Shown here: positions 8,457 to 16,852 of the stretch, piece after piece | Layout: each line of letters starts with the position of its first letter | Position numbering within the stretch: position 1 is the first letter of the stretch | DNA from: Clostridiales bacterium UBA6114 | GTDB lineage: Bacteria > Bacillota > Clostridia > Oscillospirales > Butyricicoccaceae | Length of the DNA: 64,000 nucleotides | Assembly: GCA_002423435.1 (NCBI GenBank) | Contig: DIWE01000002.1 | Span: 1-64,000 of the forward strand | Direction of reading: 5' to 3' | Notes under the pieces: model-generated | What the model was told of the DNA's origin: nothing | What the model saw: only the letters and a program-made list of their open reading frames with translations | The model's database searches: none | Made by a program: the position numbers and the translations under genes

Positions 8457-10280
8457 TTGATTAGAAACGATTTGAGAAATATAGCGATCATCGCGCACGT
8501 CGACCACGGGAAGACGACCCTTGTCGACGAGCTATTAAAACAGGGCGGCGTATACCGCTCAAACCAGGTCGTCGAAGAACGCGTGATGGACAATAACGAT
8601 CTCGAGCGCGAACGCGGGATTACCATTCTCGCGAAGAATGCCTCCGTCCATTATCAGGACACAAAAATCAATCTGGTCGACACGCCGGGCCACGCCGATT
8701 TCGGAGGCGAGGTGGAGCGTATCCTGAAAATGGTGAACGGCGTCCTCCTTCTGGTCGACGCGGCCGAGGGGCCGATGCCGCAGACGCGGTTTGTTCTTCA
8801 GAAGGCGCTGGAGCTTCAGCACCGCATCATCATCGTCATCAATAAGATCGACCGCCCGGATGCTCGCGTCCGGGAGGTCGGGGATGAGATCCTGGAGCTC
8901 CTTTTCGATCTCGACGCGACGGAGGAGCAGCTGCAAAGCCCCGTGATTTACTGCTCCGGCAGGGCGGGAACGGCGTCGCTTTCCCCTTTGGAGGAGGGAA
9001 AAGACCTGACCGTTTTGTTCGAGACGATCGTAAATTATATCCCCGCGCCCGAAGGCGACGAAAACGGCGAGCTGCAGGTTCTGGTATCCTCCATCGACTA
9101 CAATGACTATGTCGGCAGGATCGCGATCGGGCGGATCGAGCGCGGCGTATTAAACCAGAACCAGGACGTGATGGTCTGCGACTACCACAACAAGAAAGAG
9201 CCTTACCGTTCGAAGGTCGTAAGCATCTATCAGATCGACGGGATGAAGCGCACCGCCGTATCCTCCGCCACCGTCGGCGACATCGTTTGTTTTTCCGGCA
9301 TTGAAAACATCACCATCGGCGACACGGTGACGTCTGTAAGCTGCGTCGAGCCGCTGCCGTTTGTCAAGATCGGCGAGCCGACCGTCGAGATGACCTTCTC
9401 CGTCAACGACAGTCCGTTTGCGGGCAGGGAGGGAAAATTCGTCACGTCGCGCCACCTGCGCGAGCGCCTTTACAGGGAGCTACTGAAGGATGTCTCCCTG
9501 CGGGTTTCCGACGGCGACACGATGGACAGCTTCAATGTCTCCGGCAGGGGCGAAATGCACCTTTCCATCCTGATCGAGACGATGCGCCGGGAGGGTTACG
9601 AGTTCTCCGTCAGCACCCCAAGGGTTTTGTACCAGGTGGTCGACGGGGAACGCTTAGAGCCGATGGAGCGGCTGGTCATCGACGTCCCGGAGGAATCGGT
9701 CGGCCCCGTCATGGAAAAGCTGGGCTCGCGTCGGGCTACACTGACCCATATGTCGCCGGTCGGCAACCGCATGAGGCTCGAATATATCATCCCGTCGAGA
9801 GGGCTGTTCGGATACCGCAGCGAGTTTTTGACCGACACCAAGGGCGAGGGCATATTGAGCGCCATTTTTAACGGCTACGAGCCATACAAGGGCGAAATCA
9901 CGCGCCGCTATACAGGCTCCCTGGTCGCTTTTGAGAGCGGAGAGTCGGTCACCTACGGACTTTATAACGCGCAGGAGCGCGGGACCTTGTTTATCGACCC
10001 GGGCACCCCCGTATACGAGGGGATGATCGTCGGCGCCTCCCCGAAGCAGGGCGATATCGCGGTCAACGTCTGCAAACGAAAGCAGCTTACAAATATGCGC
10101 GCGTCGGGCAGCGACGACGCGCAGAGGCTGATTCCTCCCAAGCGTCTGAGCCTTGAGGAGGCGCTCGAGTTCATCGCGGAGGACGAGCTTTTGGAGGTCA
10201 CTCCCCGAAGCATCCGCCTGAGGAAACGGATCCTAAGCAATTCGCTGAGGCTCAAGGAGCAAAGCAAAAATAAAAAGTAG
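8457..10280 (+). CDS. typA: Ribosome-associated GTPase TypA/BipA
   Basis: A translational GTPase that binds the 70S ribosome and helps assembly and stress adaptation. The G motifs are visible near the N-terminus: AHVDHGKTT, DTPGHADF and NKID. EF-G-like domains II, III and V and the TypA-specific C-terminal domain follow. The 607-aa length is typical. The start is TTG at 8457, 8 nt after AAGGAG (8443-8448). An ATG at 8450 reads only four codons before a stop. The protein ends in a Lys-rich tail (EQSKNKK). It is monocistronic, behind a TATAAT box and the hairpin array. Confidence 0.97.
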   Translation: MIRNDLRNIAIIAHVDHGKTTLVDELLKQGGVYRSNQVVEERVMDNNDLERERGITILAKNASVHYQDTKINLVDTPGHADFGGEVERILKMVNGVLLLVDAAEGPMPQTRFVLQKALELQHRIIIVINKIDRPDARVREVGDEILELLFDLDATEEQLQSPVIYCSGRAGTASLSPLEEGKDLTVLFETIVNYIPAPEGDENGELQVLVSSIDYNDYVGRIAIGRIERGVLNQNQDVMVCDYHNKKEPYRSKVVSIYQIDGMKRTAVSSATVGDIVCFSGIENITIGDTVTSVSCVEPLPFVKIGEPTVEMTFSVNDSPFAGREGKFVTSRHLRERLYRELLKDVSLRVSDGDTMDSFNVSGRGEMHLSILIETMRREGYEFSVSTPRVLYQVVDGERLEPMERLVIDVPEESVGPVMEKLGSRRATLTHMSPVGNRMRLEYIIPSRGLFGYRSEFLTDTKGEGILSAIFNGYEPYKGEITRRYTGSLVAFESGESVTYGLYNAQERGTLFIDPGTPVYEGMIVGASPKQGDIAVNVCKRKQLTNMRASGSDDAQRLIPPKRLSLEEALEFIAEDELLEVTPRSIRLRKRILSNSLRLKEQSKNKK

Positions 10281-10382
10281 CCTGACAGGACAAATTTATT
10301 AAAGAAATAGTACCGCCGGATGCCGCATACAATTGTTAAGGAGTTCCATCTCCTTATCATTTGCATCGGAAGAGGCGGTACA

Positions 10383-11270
10383 ATGTTTTTTGTTCGGGCT
10401 GTCAAAAAAAACGTCCTGCTCTTATCCTTTCTTATTGCGTGTATCCTGTCTTTTTTTATATTCATCCTTTCTTTTTCCGGTCAGTCGTCCGCCTTCGCGC
10501 CCGAGGGGCAGGAAGAGGGAGTCCGGCTGCCCATCCTCATGTACCACAGTATCCTGAAGGACCCGAAAAGCGCCGGGGCCTATGTCATCTCACCGGAAAC
10601 GGTGGAAGCTGATTTTCTCTATCTTTACAAAAACGGATATACGCCGGTTTTTGTTTCCGAGGTTATAGACTACGTGCAAAACGACGCGCCTCTTCCCGAG
10701 AAACCGATTGTCATTACGCTTGACGACGGGTACTTAAACAACCTGACCTATGTGTTCCCGCTGCTCGAGAAGTACGATTTCAAAGCGGTCATCTCGATTA
10801 TCGGGTTGTCCACCGAGCGCTTCAGCAAGGTTCCCGATCCCGTTCCCTCTTACGCGCACCTTACATGGGACGACATCGCGCTGATGGTGCAGTCGGGCTA
10901 CGTCGAAATCGGCAACCATACCTACGACATGCATGGAAACGGGAGGCGCTACGGCTGCATAAAGATGAGGGGCGAGAGTCTCTCCGATTATGAATGGAAG
11001 CTTTCCGAGGATATCCTGAAAACGCAGGAGCTGCTCTACAGAAATTCCGGCGTGCGGCCGGTTACGTTTGCCTATCCCTACGGGGTGATCTGTCCCGAAT
11101 CGAAAAACATACTGAAAAAGCTCGGCTTTAAGGCGGCGCTCGGCTGTTTTGAAAAGGTCAATTACATCACGAAAGACCCCGACGGTCTTTTCGAGCTCAA
11201 GCGCTTCAATCGGCCAAGCGGGATCCCGACCGAAAAATTTATGCTCAGGATTGAAGGTGAAGTTAAGTAA
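10383..11270 (+). CDS. Membrane-anchored polysaccharide deacetylase
   Basis: A NodB-family carbohydrate esterase, probably acting on cell-wall or exported glycans outside the membrane. An N-terminal signal-anchor (about residues 10-31, very hydrophobic) is followed by LPILMYHS, then the NodB core with ITLDDGY (metal-binding Asp pair) and the metal-binding EIGNHTYDMH segment. The 295-aa length is usual for YadE/PdaA-like secreted esterases. The start at 10383 gives a clean signal-anchor after GAGGCGG. An in-frame ATG at 10320 would add 21 residues and is less likely. The family is sure. Whether the substrate is peptidoglycan, N-acetylglucosamine polymer or a spore-cortex precursor is not known. 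Confidence 0.9.
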   Translation: MFFVRAVKKNVLLLSFLIACILSFFIFILSFSGQSSAFAPEGQEEGVRLPILMYHSILKDPKSAGAYVISPETVEADFLYLYKNGYTPVFVSEVIDYVQNDAPLPEKPIVITLDDGYLNNLTYVFPLLEKYDFKAVISIIGLSTERFSKVPDPVPSYAHLTWDDIALMVQSGYVEIGNHTYDMHGNGRRYGCIKMRGESLSDYEWKLSEDILKTQELLYRNSGVRPVTFAYPYGVICPESKNILKKLGFKAALGCFEKVNYITKDPDGLFELKRFNRPSGIPTEKFMLRIEGEVK

Positions 11271-11355
11271 CAAAAGGGCGTGTCCCAAAATGTATAAATA
11301 TAAGCATTTGCTGTGTCCGGGGCCCGTAGGGCGCGGGGGGGGATAATGTTCTGTT

Positions 11356-11679
11356 TCAATTAGAAGGTCCTTCCCCCTCCCATCGGCTCCTTCTATTTTG
11401 CCTCCGCTTTCCCGGTACGAGCATTCCAACAATAACCGAAATAACGAAAAAAACGGCAATCGTGACAAGGCAACCATGACCTTTGCGCTTTTGCACCGAT
11501 TGACCATTTTTATTGACGTATGTATAAGCCGCCGCACCCCTATTCCCTACTGGTTCTTTGCTTTGCTCCATCCTTGACTCCGACTCCGACTCCGGCTCCG
11601 GTTCTGCCGGCGCCCCGCAATAAGGACAGGTTTGCTTTCCATTTAAATCCTGGCCGCAGTATTCGCATAACTTTCCCAT
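11356..11679 (-). CDS. Small zinc-ribbon membrane protein
   Basis: 107 aa. The N-terminus has a treble-clef-like zinc ribbon with Cys5, Cys8, Cys18 and Cys21 (CEYCG...CPYCG). A Glu/Pro/Ser-rich acidic linker follows, then a single membrane segment near 71-90 (CLVTIAVFFVISVIVGML) and a basic Arg-rich tail. This layout (zinc ribbon, linker, one TM) is common in uncharacterised Firmicute proteins. No enzymatic domain is visible. It is convergent with the deacetylase gene and 185 bp downstream of yebC on the same strand. Confidence 0.75.
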   Translation of the reverse strand: MGKLCEYCGQDLNGKQTCPYCGAPAEPEPESESESRMEQSKEPVGNRGAAAYTYVNKNGQSVQKRKGHGCLVTIAVFFVISVIVGMLVPGKRRQNRRSRWEGEGPSN

Positions 11680-11816
11680 CGTTGTACCCCGACTGAAACC
11701 ACGTTACTATACTTATTATAATTATATGATATCTGATAGAAATTTTCCATATTTTCCTTCTTTTTTACCTTTTGGGCAGCTCCTTCGCAATCCCGGAGAT
11801 ATTTCTTTGACAATCT

Positions 11817-11847
11817 AAAAAGGGGGCTGTATTTTAACAGCCCCTTT
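11817..11847 (-). terminator. Terminator of yebC
   Basis: On the minus strand GGGGCTGT pairs with ACAGCCCC around TTAAAAT, followed by a T-rich run. It sits just after the yebC stop. Confidence 0.8.
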
Positions 11848-11864
11848 GAGATCGATTGATCGGC

Positions 11865-12593
11865 TTATTCCGCATCCTCCCAGTTGTGGTAAACCTCCTG
11901 GACGTCGTCGTTTGACTCGAGCATATCGATTAATTTCTGCATGTTTTTGATGTCGTCCTCGTTTTCAAGCGTTACGGTGGTAAGCGGCACCATCTGGACG
12001 CCGGCCTCCAGGAAGGAAACCTTCTTTGCCTCGAGCGCCTCGCGCACCTTGCCGAAATCGTCGGGGGTCGTCAGGATCTCAAAGACATCGCCGTCGAGCG
12101 CAACATCGTCCGCCCCGGCGTCAAGCGCCGTCATCAGAAATTCATCCTCGTCATAGCCGTCCTTCTCCACGATCAGGACGCCTTTTTTCTCAAACTGCCA
12201 GGAGACGCAGCCCGTGGCGCCGAGCCCTTTTCCATACTTGTCAAAAAAGTGGCGCATGTCGCCCGCGGTGCGGTTACGGTTGTCGGTCATCGCCTCGACG
12301 ATGACCGCGATGCCGGACGGACCGTAGCCCTCGTAGGAGATCGTCTCATAATCGGCGCCATCCGCGGAGGAGGAATATTTTTCAATCATTCGTTTGATAT
12401 TGTCGTTTGGAACATTGTTCGCTTTCGCTTTTGCAATGACATCACGGAGTTTGGAATTTGAATTGGGGTCGGAACCGCTCTCTTTGATCGCGACCGCCAT
12501 TTCACGCCCGATTTTTGTGAATATGGATGCCTTTTTCGCGTCCGTCGCCTCTTTTTTCCGTTTGATGTTATTCCATTTGGAATGTCCCGACAT
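11865..12593 (-). CDS. YebC/PmpR-family protein
   Basis: A conserved cytosolic protein of the TACO1/YebC family. Known members act as transcriptional regulators or relieve ribosome stalling at proline stretches. It starts with the signature MSGHSKWNNIKRKKEATDAKK-like N-terminus. The ATG at 12593 follows GGGAG by 8 nt. The ATG five codons upstream (12608) would place the ribosome binding site inside the gene. The 242-aa length is typical. Highly acidic C-terminal sequence (SNDDVQEVYHNWEDAE) is also typical. Monocistronic with its own terminator. Confidence 0.94.
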   Translation of the reverse strand: MSGHSKWNNIKRKKEATDAKKASIFTKIGREMAVAIKESGSDPNSNSKLRDVIAKAKANNVPNDNIKRMIEKYSSSADGADYETISYEGYGPSGIAVIVEAMTDNRNRTAGDMRHFFDKYGKGLGATGCVSWQFEKKGVLIVEKDGYDEDEFLMTALDAGADDVALDGDVFEILTTPDDFGKVREALEAKKVSFLEAGVQMVPLTTVTLENEDDIKNMQKLIDMLESNDDVQEVYHNWEDAE

Positions 12594-12755
12594 AATGAAA
12601 ACTCCCATATAAAAATATTGAACATTTGGATTCTATCATATAACGGGTGGAATAATCAATAAAAAGCGATTATTTTAACGGTTTTATAAAATCTGAATAA
12701 ATTTTATAAATTTGGTAAAAATATGTTCAAATACAAAGCGAGGTGAACGTGTTAC

Positions 12756-12821
12756 ATGGAAAAGAAGAACAAAGACAAAGGCAAGTCAAAGGATAAGGGC
12801 AACCCCATGCCTTCTGACTAA
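12756..12821 (+). CDS. 21-residue lysine-rich micro-ORF
   Basis: ATG at 12756, stop TAA at 12819-12821. The predicted peptide is very basic and polar, with alternating KDKGKSKDKG and ending PMPSD. GAGGTGA lies about 10 nt upstream. A strong terminator begins 16 nt after the stop. The 5' region (12609-12755) is AT-rich, as expected for a promoter. I do not recognise a family. Support comes only from the start, ribosome binding site and terminator arrangement. It could instead be a chance frame in the leader of an RNA. Confidence 0.5.
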   Translation: MEKKNKDKGKSKDKGNPMPSD

Positions 12822-12837
12822 ACTCCTTAAGACACAG

Positions 12838-12874
12838 AAAAATCGGCAAAACAAAGGTGTTTTGCCGATTTTTT
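12838..12874. terminator. Bidirectional terminator
   Basis: A 16-bp stem (AAAAATCGGCAAAACA with its complement, loop AAGG) and T runs on both strands. It ends the micro-ORF on the plus strand and the YitT-family gene on the minus strand. Confidence 0.9.
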
Positions 12875-12875
12875 A

Positions 12876-13763
12876 TTATCTGCCGCCCTGGTCGTTCAGA
12901 ACCTGCTTGAAGCCGCGCCCTAAAACCTCCTGGACGTTTGCCAAAAGCATGAAGGCGGTCGGATCGGTTTCGCTGATAATCCTTTTTAAAGCGATCGCCT
13001 CGTGCCGCCGCACGGCGCAAAGAAGCATGGTCCTGTCCTTATGGGTATACATGCCTGTTGCCTGTATCGCGGTCACCCCTCTGTGCAGCTTTAACATAAT
13101 CGCGTCCGACATCTCCTTCGGCTTGTCGGTAATGATAAACGCGCCGTTTGAAAGATCAGTCCCGATCAGGATGGAATTGACGACGCTCGATGAAACATAG
13201 GTCAGAATCACGGCGTAAAGCGCGCTCTCAACATTGCGGTAAACCAATGCGGAAAATAAAATGATAAAGCCGTTGAAGATCATGGAAATCGTCCCGATCG
13301 GCATAACGACCTTCCTGCTTAACAGCTTTGATATAATGTCAAGTCCCCCGCCGGTCGAGCCTCTGAGAAAGATAAGCCCGCTCCCCGCGCCGCCGATCAC
13401 GCCGCCGAACAGTAAAGTGATCAGGATATCACCCTGGTATTCCGGCAGAAACAGCGGCAGGATATCTAAAAATACGGAACTCACAGCAACGGTATAGGCC
13501 GTGCGGATTAAAAAAATTTTTCCGAACGATCTCACGCCTATTACGATCAGAGGAATGTTGAGCGCCGCGTTCAACACGCCCGCCGGCAGCCTATGGAACA
13601 AATAGTTTAAGATGACGGCGACGCCGGTCACGCCGCTGATCGGGATCCGCGCGGGCCTTATGAACACAACAACCGAGGCCGCATATATAAATGCACCGAA
13701 GGTTATAATAATATAATCGAGTATCCTGTCCTGTCTGCTGAAAAAGTCCTTCAATCGCCACAC
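12876..13763 (-). CDS. YitT-family membrane protein (DUF161 + DUF2179)
   Basis: 295 aa. About five to six hydrophobic segments fill residues 15-200. The family glycine-rich motif FLRGSTGGGLDI lies between two of them. The C-terminal soluble DUF2179 domain (about 210-290) begins near AFIITDKPKEMSDAI and contains GVTAIQATGMYTHKDRTML. The function of the family is unsettled. The start follows mrnC by 6 bp on the same strand, so the two genes form an operon. Confidence 0.9.
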   Translation of the reverse strand: MWRLKDFFSRQDRILDYIIITFGAFIYAASVVVFIRPARIPISGVTGVAVILNYLFHRLPAGVLNAALNIPLIVIGVRSFGKIFLIRTAYTVAVSSVFLDILPLFLPEYQGDILITLLFGGVIGGAGSGLIFLRGSTGGGLDIISKLLSRKVVMPIGTISMIFNGFIILFSALVYRNVESALYAVILTYVSSSVVNSILIGTDLSNGAFIITDKPKEMSDAIMLKLHRGVTAIQATGMYTHKDRTMLLCAVRRHEAIALKRIISETDPTAFMLLANVQEVLGRGFKQVLNDQGGR

Positions 13764-13769
13764 TCCCTC

Positions 13770-14189
13770 TTATTGCACGTCTTCCGTGCCCGCTTGCAAT
13801 ACCATATGAAAAAGCTCGTTGATCCTCGATATATTTCCTTTAAGAAACAGCCACCCGAAAAGCGCCTCAAGTGCGGTCGCATACGAGTAATCCGCGCGGT
13901 CGGAGTGCTTTGGGATTGTCTTCGGTTTTGCGTTTCTGCCGCGCTGGTAGATGGAAAGCTCCTTTTCGTTAAGCTCTTCCTTTATCATCCTCGACGCTTT
14001 CGCCTGTGTGCCGGCGCACACGATCCCGACCGTTTTCCGATGCAGCCCACGCGACGTAACACCTCCCAAAAGCGCCTGGTGCGTCCTCGCCATAAGCTCG
14101 AACACGCCGTCTCCGAGATAAGCGAGCGCCAAAACCGAAAACCGTTCGATTTCCTCATCCGAAAGCACGGGATTCAAATAATTCTCCAT
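13770..14189 (-). CDS. mrnC: Mini-ribonuclease III
   Basis: An RNase III-like nuclease lacking the double-stranded-RNA-binding domain. In Bacillus it matures 23S rRNA ends. The 139-aa length and the sequence LALAYLGDGVFELMAR match the family. YSYATALEALFGWLFLKGN carries the second catalytic acidic motif. The ATG follows a GGAGGGGCC ribosome binding site. It is the first gene of a two-gene operon with the YitT-family gene. Such genes usually sit near cysS, which is not seen here. Confidence 0.93.
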   Translation of the reverse strand: MENYLNPVLSDEEIERFSVLALAYLGDGVFELMARTHQALLGGVTSRGLHRKTVGIVCAGTQAKASRMIKEELNEKELSIYQRGRNAKPKTIPKHSDRADYSYATALEALFGWLFLKGNISRINELFHMVLQAGTEDVQ

Positions 14190-14290
14190 TGGCCCCTCCG
14201 TTCATGTCTTAGGGCAATTATATCCTATAAATCGAAAAAAGTTAATATCCATTCGCCGAAGCGCACGCAGAAAAACAACCTTTAGCATTC

Positions 14291-14318
14291 TTGCCTTTTT
14301 TGCGCTTTATGATAGAAT
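14291..14318 (+). promoter_or_regulatory. Likely promoter of trxA
   Basis: TTGCCT (14291-14296) and TAGAAT (14313-14318), spacer 16 bp. Confidence 0.45.
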
Positions 14319-14390
14319 AGTAAAGAAAATAACAGTGATACGGAAAATAATCCAAATTTACACAATTCTCTGTGATACAAGGAGGTCTAT

Positions 14391-14702
14391 ATGGCAATAG
14401 TTCATCTGAAAACCGACGATTTCGAAGAGGCCATAAAAAGCGAAAACCCCATACTGGTCGATTTCTGGGCGCCGTGGTGCGGGCCCTGTCGCATGCTCGC
14501 GCCCGTACTGGAGGAAGTCAACACGACACTTGGCGATAACGTCACCATCGGCAAGGTCAATGTCGACGAAGAACCGGAGCTCGCCGCGAAATACGGGGTT
14601 TTGAGCATTCCCACGATGATCGTTTTTGAGAAAGGCGAGGCGACAAACCGGCTTGTCGGGCTTCGTTCCGCCTCCGACATAACGCCTTTGCTTGTTAAAT
14701 AA
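14391..14702 (+). CDS. trxA: Thioredoxin
   Basis: A cytosolic disulphide reductant of 103 aa. The active site is WCGPC, with Cys30 and Cys33. The cis-proline loop SIPTMIVF and the glycine-rich end are present. AAGGAGG is placed ideally before the start. It is monocistronic, with a promoter about 75 bp upstream and a strong terminator downstream. No thioredoxin reductase gene is adjacent. Confidence 0.97.
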   Translation: MAIVHLKTDDFEEAIKSENPILVDFWAPWCGPCRMLAPVLEEVNTTLGDNVTIGKVNVDEEPELAAKYGVLSIPTMIVFEKGEATNRLVGLRSASDITPLLVK

Positions 14703-14774
14703 CGTTTTTGCCTGTTTATTTTCTCCGCGCAGTTTAAAAAAATACTCTTAAACGGGTTTTCGGCAATCTTCGGG

Positions 14775-14808
14775 AAAAAGTGAAGGGGTCTCGACCCCTT
14801 CACTTTTT
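14775..14808 (+). terminator. Terminator of trxA
   Basis: A near-perfect stem of about 15 bp, AAAAAGTGAAGGGGT with its complement, ending in TTTTT. Confidence 0.92.
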
Positions 14809-14834
14809 CAATAATAAATCCGGACTAAACGCAA

Positions 14835-14863
14835 TTGACAACCCAAGGATAAAATGCTAAAAT
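14835..14863 (+). promoter_or_regulatory. Promoter of the thiamine operon
   Basis: Consensus TTGACA (14835-14840), a 17-bp spacer and TAAAAT (14858-14863). The predicted start of transcription, near 14870, is the first base of the first riboswitch. Confidence 0.85.
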
Positions 14864-14871
14864 AAAGCATA

Positions 14872-14955
14872 TTTGCGGGGGAACCGTTTCGGTTGAGAAG
14901 GTTTAAAACCTGACCCTTGGAACCTGGTAGTTAAGACTAGCGCAGGGAAGCAAAT
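14872..14955 (+). promoter_or_regulatory. TPP riboswitch, copy 1
   Basis: A THI-box aptamer. The closing stem TTTGC...GCAAA encloses the conserved TTGAGAAGG segment, the AACCTGACCCTTGGAACCTGG region and AGCGCAGGGAAG. It binds thiamine pyrophosphate. A terminator follows 29 nt later, so the expected action is transcription termination when TPP is high. Confidence 0.95.
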
Positions 14956-14983
14956 CACTTACTTTCGAAGATTGTATTTGATT

Positions 14984-15015
14984 GTGCTCTCCCCTTGCGG
15001 GAGAGCACTTTTTTT
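14984..15015 (+). terminator. Riboswitch 1 terminator
   Basis: GTGCTCTCCC with its complement GGGAGAGCAC, loop of 5, then seven Ts. It is the expression platform of the first TPP aptamer. Confidence 0.92.
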
Positions 15016-15036
15016 ATAAAACCGAATACCATATCG

Positions 15037-15119
15037 TTTGCGGGGGGACCGTTTCGGTTGAGAAGGTTAAAACCTGACCCTTGGAACCTGGTAGTTAAGA
15101 CTAGCGCAGGGAAGCAAAT
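15037..15119 (+). promoter_or_regulatory. TPP riboswitch, copy 2
   Basis: Nearly identical to copy 1 over the aptamer and also in the following ATTGTATTTGATTG stretch. This indicates a tandem duplication of about 165 bp. The terminator hairpins after the two copies are unrelated in sequence. Confidence 0.95.
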
Positions 15120-15148
15120 CATTTACTTATTTAATTGTATTTGATTGA

Positions 15149-15180
15149 GGATGCCTGCCGGACGGCAGGCATCCTTTTTT
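15149..15180 (+). terminator. Riboswitch 2 terminator
   Basis: GGATGCCTGCC, loop GGAC, complement, six Ts. It lies 31 bp before thiD. Confidence 0.92.
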
Positions 15181-15210
15181 AAAATAAGTACGAGACAAGG
15201 AGTACAAAAA

Positions 15211-16032
15211 ATGAAAAAAGTTCTAAGCATCGCCGGTTCCGACTGCAGCGGCGGTGCCGGCATACAGGCGGACCTCAAAACCTTCTCCGCGCACGGCGTT
15301 TTCGGAATGAGCGTCATCGTATCGGTCGTCGCGGAAAACACAAGCCGCGTCATCGACATCCAGGACGTCTCCCCGGATATGATCGAGAAGCAGATCGACG
15401 CCATTTTTGAGGATATCGGCGTCGACGCCGTAAAAATCGGGATGCTGTCGAATACCCCCTGCATGAAGGCGGTGGCGGGAAAGCTTTTGCAGTACGCTCC
15501 GCAGAATGTGGTCGTCGACCCCGTCATGTATGCGAAAAACGGCTGTCCCCTGATGAACCCGGATGCGATCGAGACGCTCATAAGGGAAATCATCCCGCTG
15601 TCATTTGTCCTCACGCCCAACATTCCCGAAGCCGAAAAAATCTCCGGCATCAAAATCGAAAACGTCGGCGACATGGAAAAGGCGGCGGGGCTTATCCACG
15701 CGCTCGGCGCGAAAAATGTTATCGTCAAGGGCGGGCACGCAATCGGCGACGCGCTCGACGTGCTTTTTAACGGCGCGGGGTTTCAGCATTTCAGCGCCGG
15801 GCGGGTAAATACCAGGAACACCCATGGGACGGGCTGCACCTATTCCTCCGCCATCACGGCAAACCTCGCGCTCGGCATGGACCTTTCCTCCGCCGTGTCC
15901 CATGCAAAACGCTACGTGACGACCGCGATCGAGCATTCCCTCCCCTTGGGGCACGGCTGCGGCCCGACAAACCATTTTTACGAGCTTTACAAATACGGAC
16001 TGAGAAAGGAAGCCTCTGCAGATGACAAATAA
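15211..16032 (+). CDS. thiD: Hydroxymethylpyrimidine/phosphomethylpyrimidine kinase
   Basis: Phosphorylates HMP to HMP-P and then HMP-PP for thiamine synthesis. Ribokinase-like fold. The N-terminal MKKVLSIAGSDCSGGAGIQ substrate loop and the C-terminal GTGCTYSSAI anion-hole motif are clear. The 273-aa length is typical. The ATG at 15211 has CAAGGAG 8 nt upstream. An upstream in-frame ATG at 15145 lies before the riboswitch terminator and is rejected. The stop overlaps thiM by 11 nt. First gene of the TPP-regulated operon. Confidence 0.97.
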   Translation: MKKVLSIAGSDCSGGAGIQADLKTFSAHGVFGMSVIVSVVAENTSRVIDIQDVSPDMIEKQIDAIFEDIGVDAVKIGMLSNTPCMKAVAGKLLQYAPQNVVVDPVMYAKNGCPLMNPDAIETLIREIIPLSFVLTPNIPEAEKISGIKIENVGDMEKAAGLIHALGAKNVIVKGGHAIGDALDVLFNGAGFQHFSAGRVNTRNTHGTGCTYSSAITANLALGMDLSSAVSHAKRYVTTAIEHSLPLGHGCGPTNHFYELYKYGLRKEASADDK

Positions 16033-16852
16033 TCTTACGTCGGATATCGCCGGATTATTAGACGAGGTGCGAAGGAAAAGGCCGCTCGTCCATCATATCA
16101 CAAATTACGTGACGGTCAACGACTGCGCGAACATCGTGCTCGCGATCGGGGCGTCCCCGATCATGGCGGACGATATCGAAGAGGTTTCGGAAATCACCGC
16201 GATCTCCTCGGCGCTTGTGCTCAATATCGGGACATTAAACGAAAGGACCGTCGCCTCCATGCTTAAAGCCGGAAAAACGGCCAACGAGAAAAACATCCCC
16301 GTCGTGCTCGACCCGGTCGGAGCCGGCGCGTCCGGACTTCGCAACCGGGCGACGGCGGAGCTGATCGGGGAACTTAAGCTGAGCGTGCTTCGCGGCAATA
16401 TGTCGGAGATCCGGTTTATCGCCGGCCTTACGTCCTCCACAAAAGGGGTCGACGCCTCGCAGGAGGATATGGAAAGCGGCCTCAAGGCCGGGATCGATAC
16501 GGCGAGGGAGCTCGCCGAAAGGCTCGGATGCGTCGTCGCCATTACGGGCAAAACAGATATCGTCTCGGACAAAAAGCGCACGGTCACGATCGAAAACGGC
16601 CATCAGATGCTCTCAAACGTCACCGGCACGGGCTGTATGGCGACTTCCCTCGTCGGCGCCTGCTGCGGTGCCGCCGAAGATAATCTGCTGGCCGCCGTTT
16701 CAGGCATCGCGTCGATGGGGATCGCGGGAGAGCTTGCCTTTAATGCCGCCGGGCTTCGGGGAAATTCAAGCTTCCGCACGGCGATCATCGACAGCATCGG
16801 CAATCTGAATGGAGATACAATTATAAGGATGGCTCGGATATATGAAAAATAA
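16022..16852 (+). CDS. thiM: Hydroxyethylthiazole kinase
   Basis: Salvages the thiazole moiety as its phosphate. 276 aa with a ribokinase-like fold. Motifs are the N-terminal RPLVHHITNYVTVNDCAN, LDPVGAGAS in the middle and the nucleotide-binding GTGCMATSLVGA near residue 200. It overlaps thiD by 11 nt and cytX by 11 nt, so the three are translated as a coupled unit. Together with ThiD and ThiE it makes thiamine phosphate from salvaged precursors. Confidence 0.97.
   Translation: MTNNLTSDIAGLLDEVRRKRPLVHHITNYVTVNDCANIVLAIGASPIMADDIEEVSEITAISSALVLNIGTLNERTVASMLKAGKTANEKNIPVVLDPVGAGASGLRNRATAELIGELKLSVLRGNMSEIRFIAGLTSSTKGVDASQEDMESGLKAGIDTARELAERLGCVVAITGKTDIVSDKKRTVTIENGHQMLSNVTGTGCMATSLVGACCGAAEDNLLAAVSGIASMGIAGELAFNAAGLRGNSSFRTAIIDSIGNLNGDTIIRMARIYEK

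Noticed and set aside
15145..15210. Upstream start of thiD
   Set aside because: It would begin before the riboswitch terminator hairpin, and a good ribosome binding site precedes 15211.
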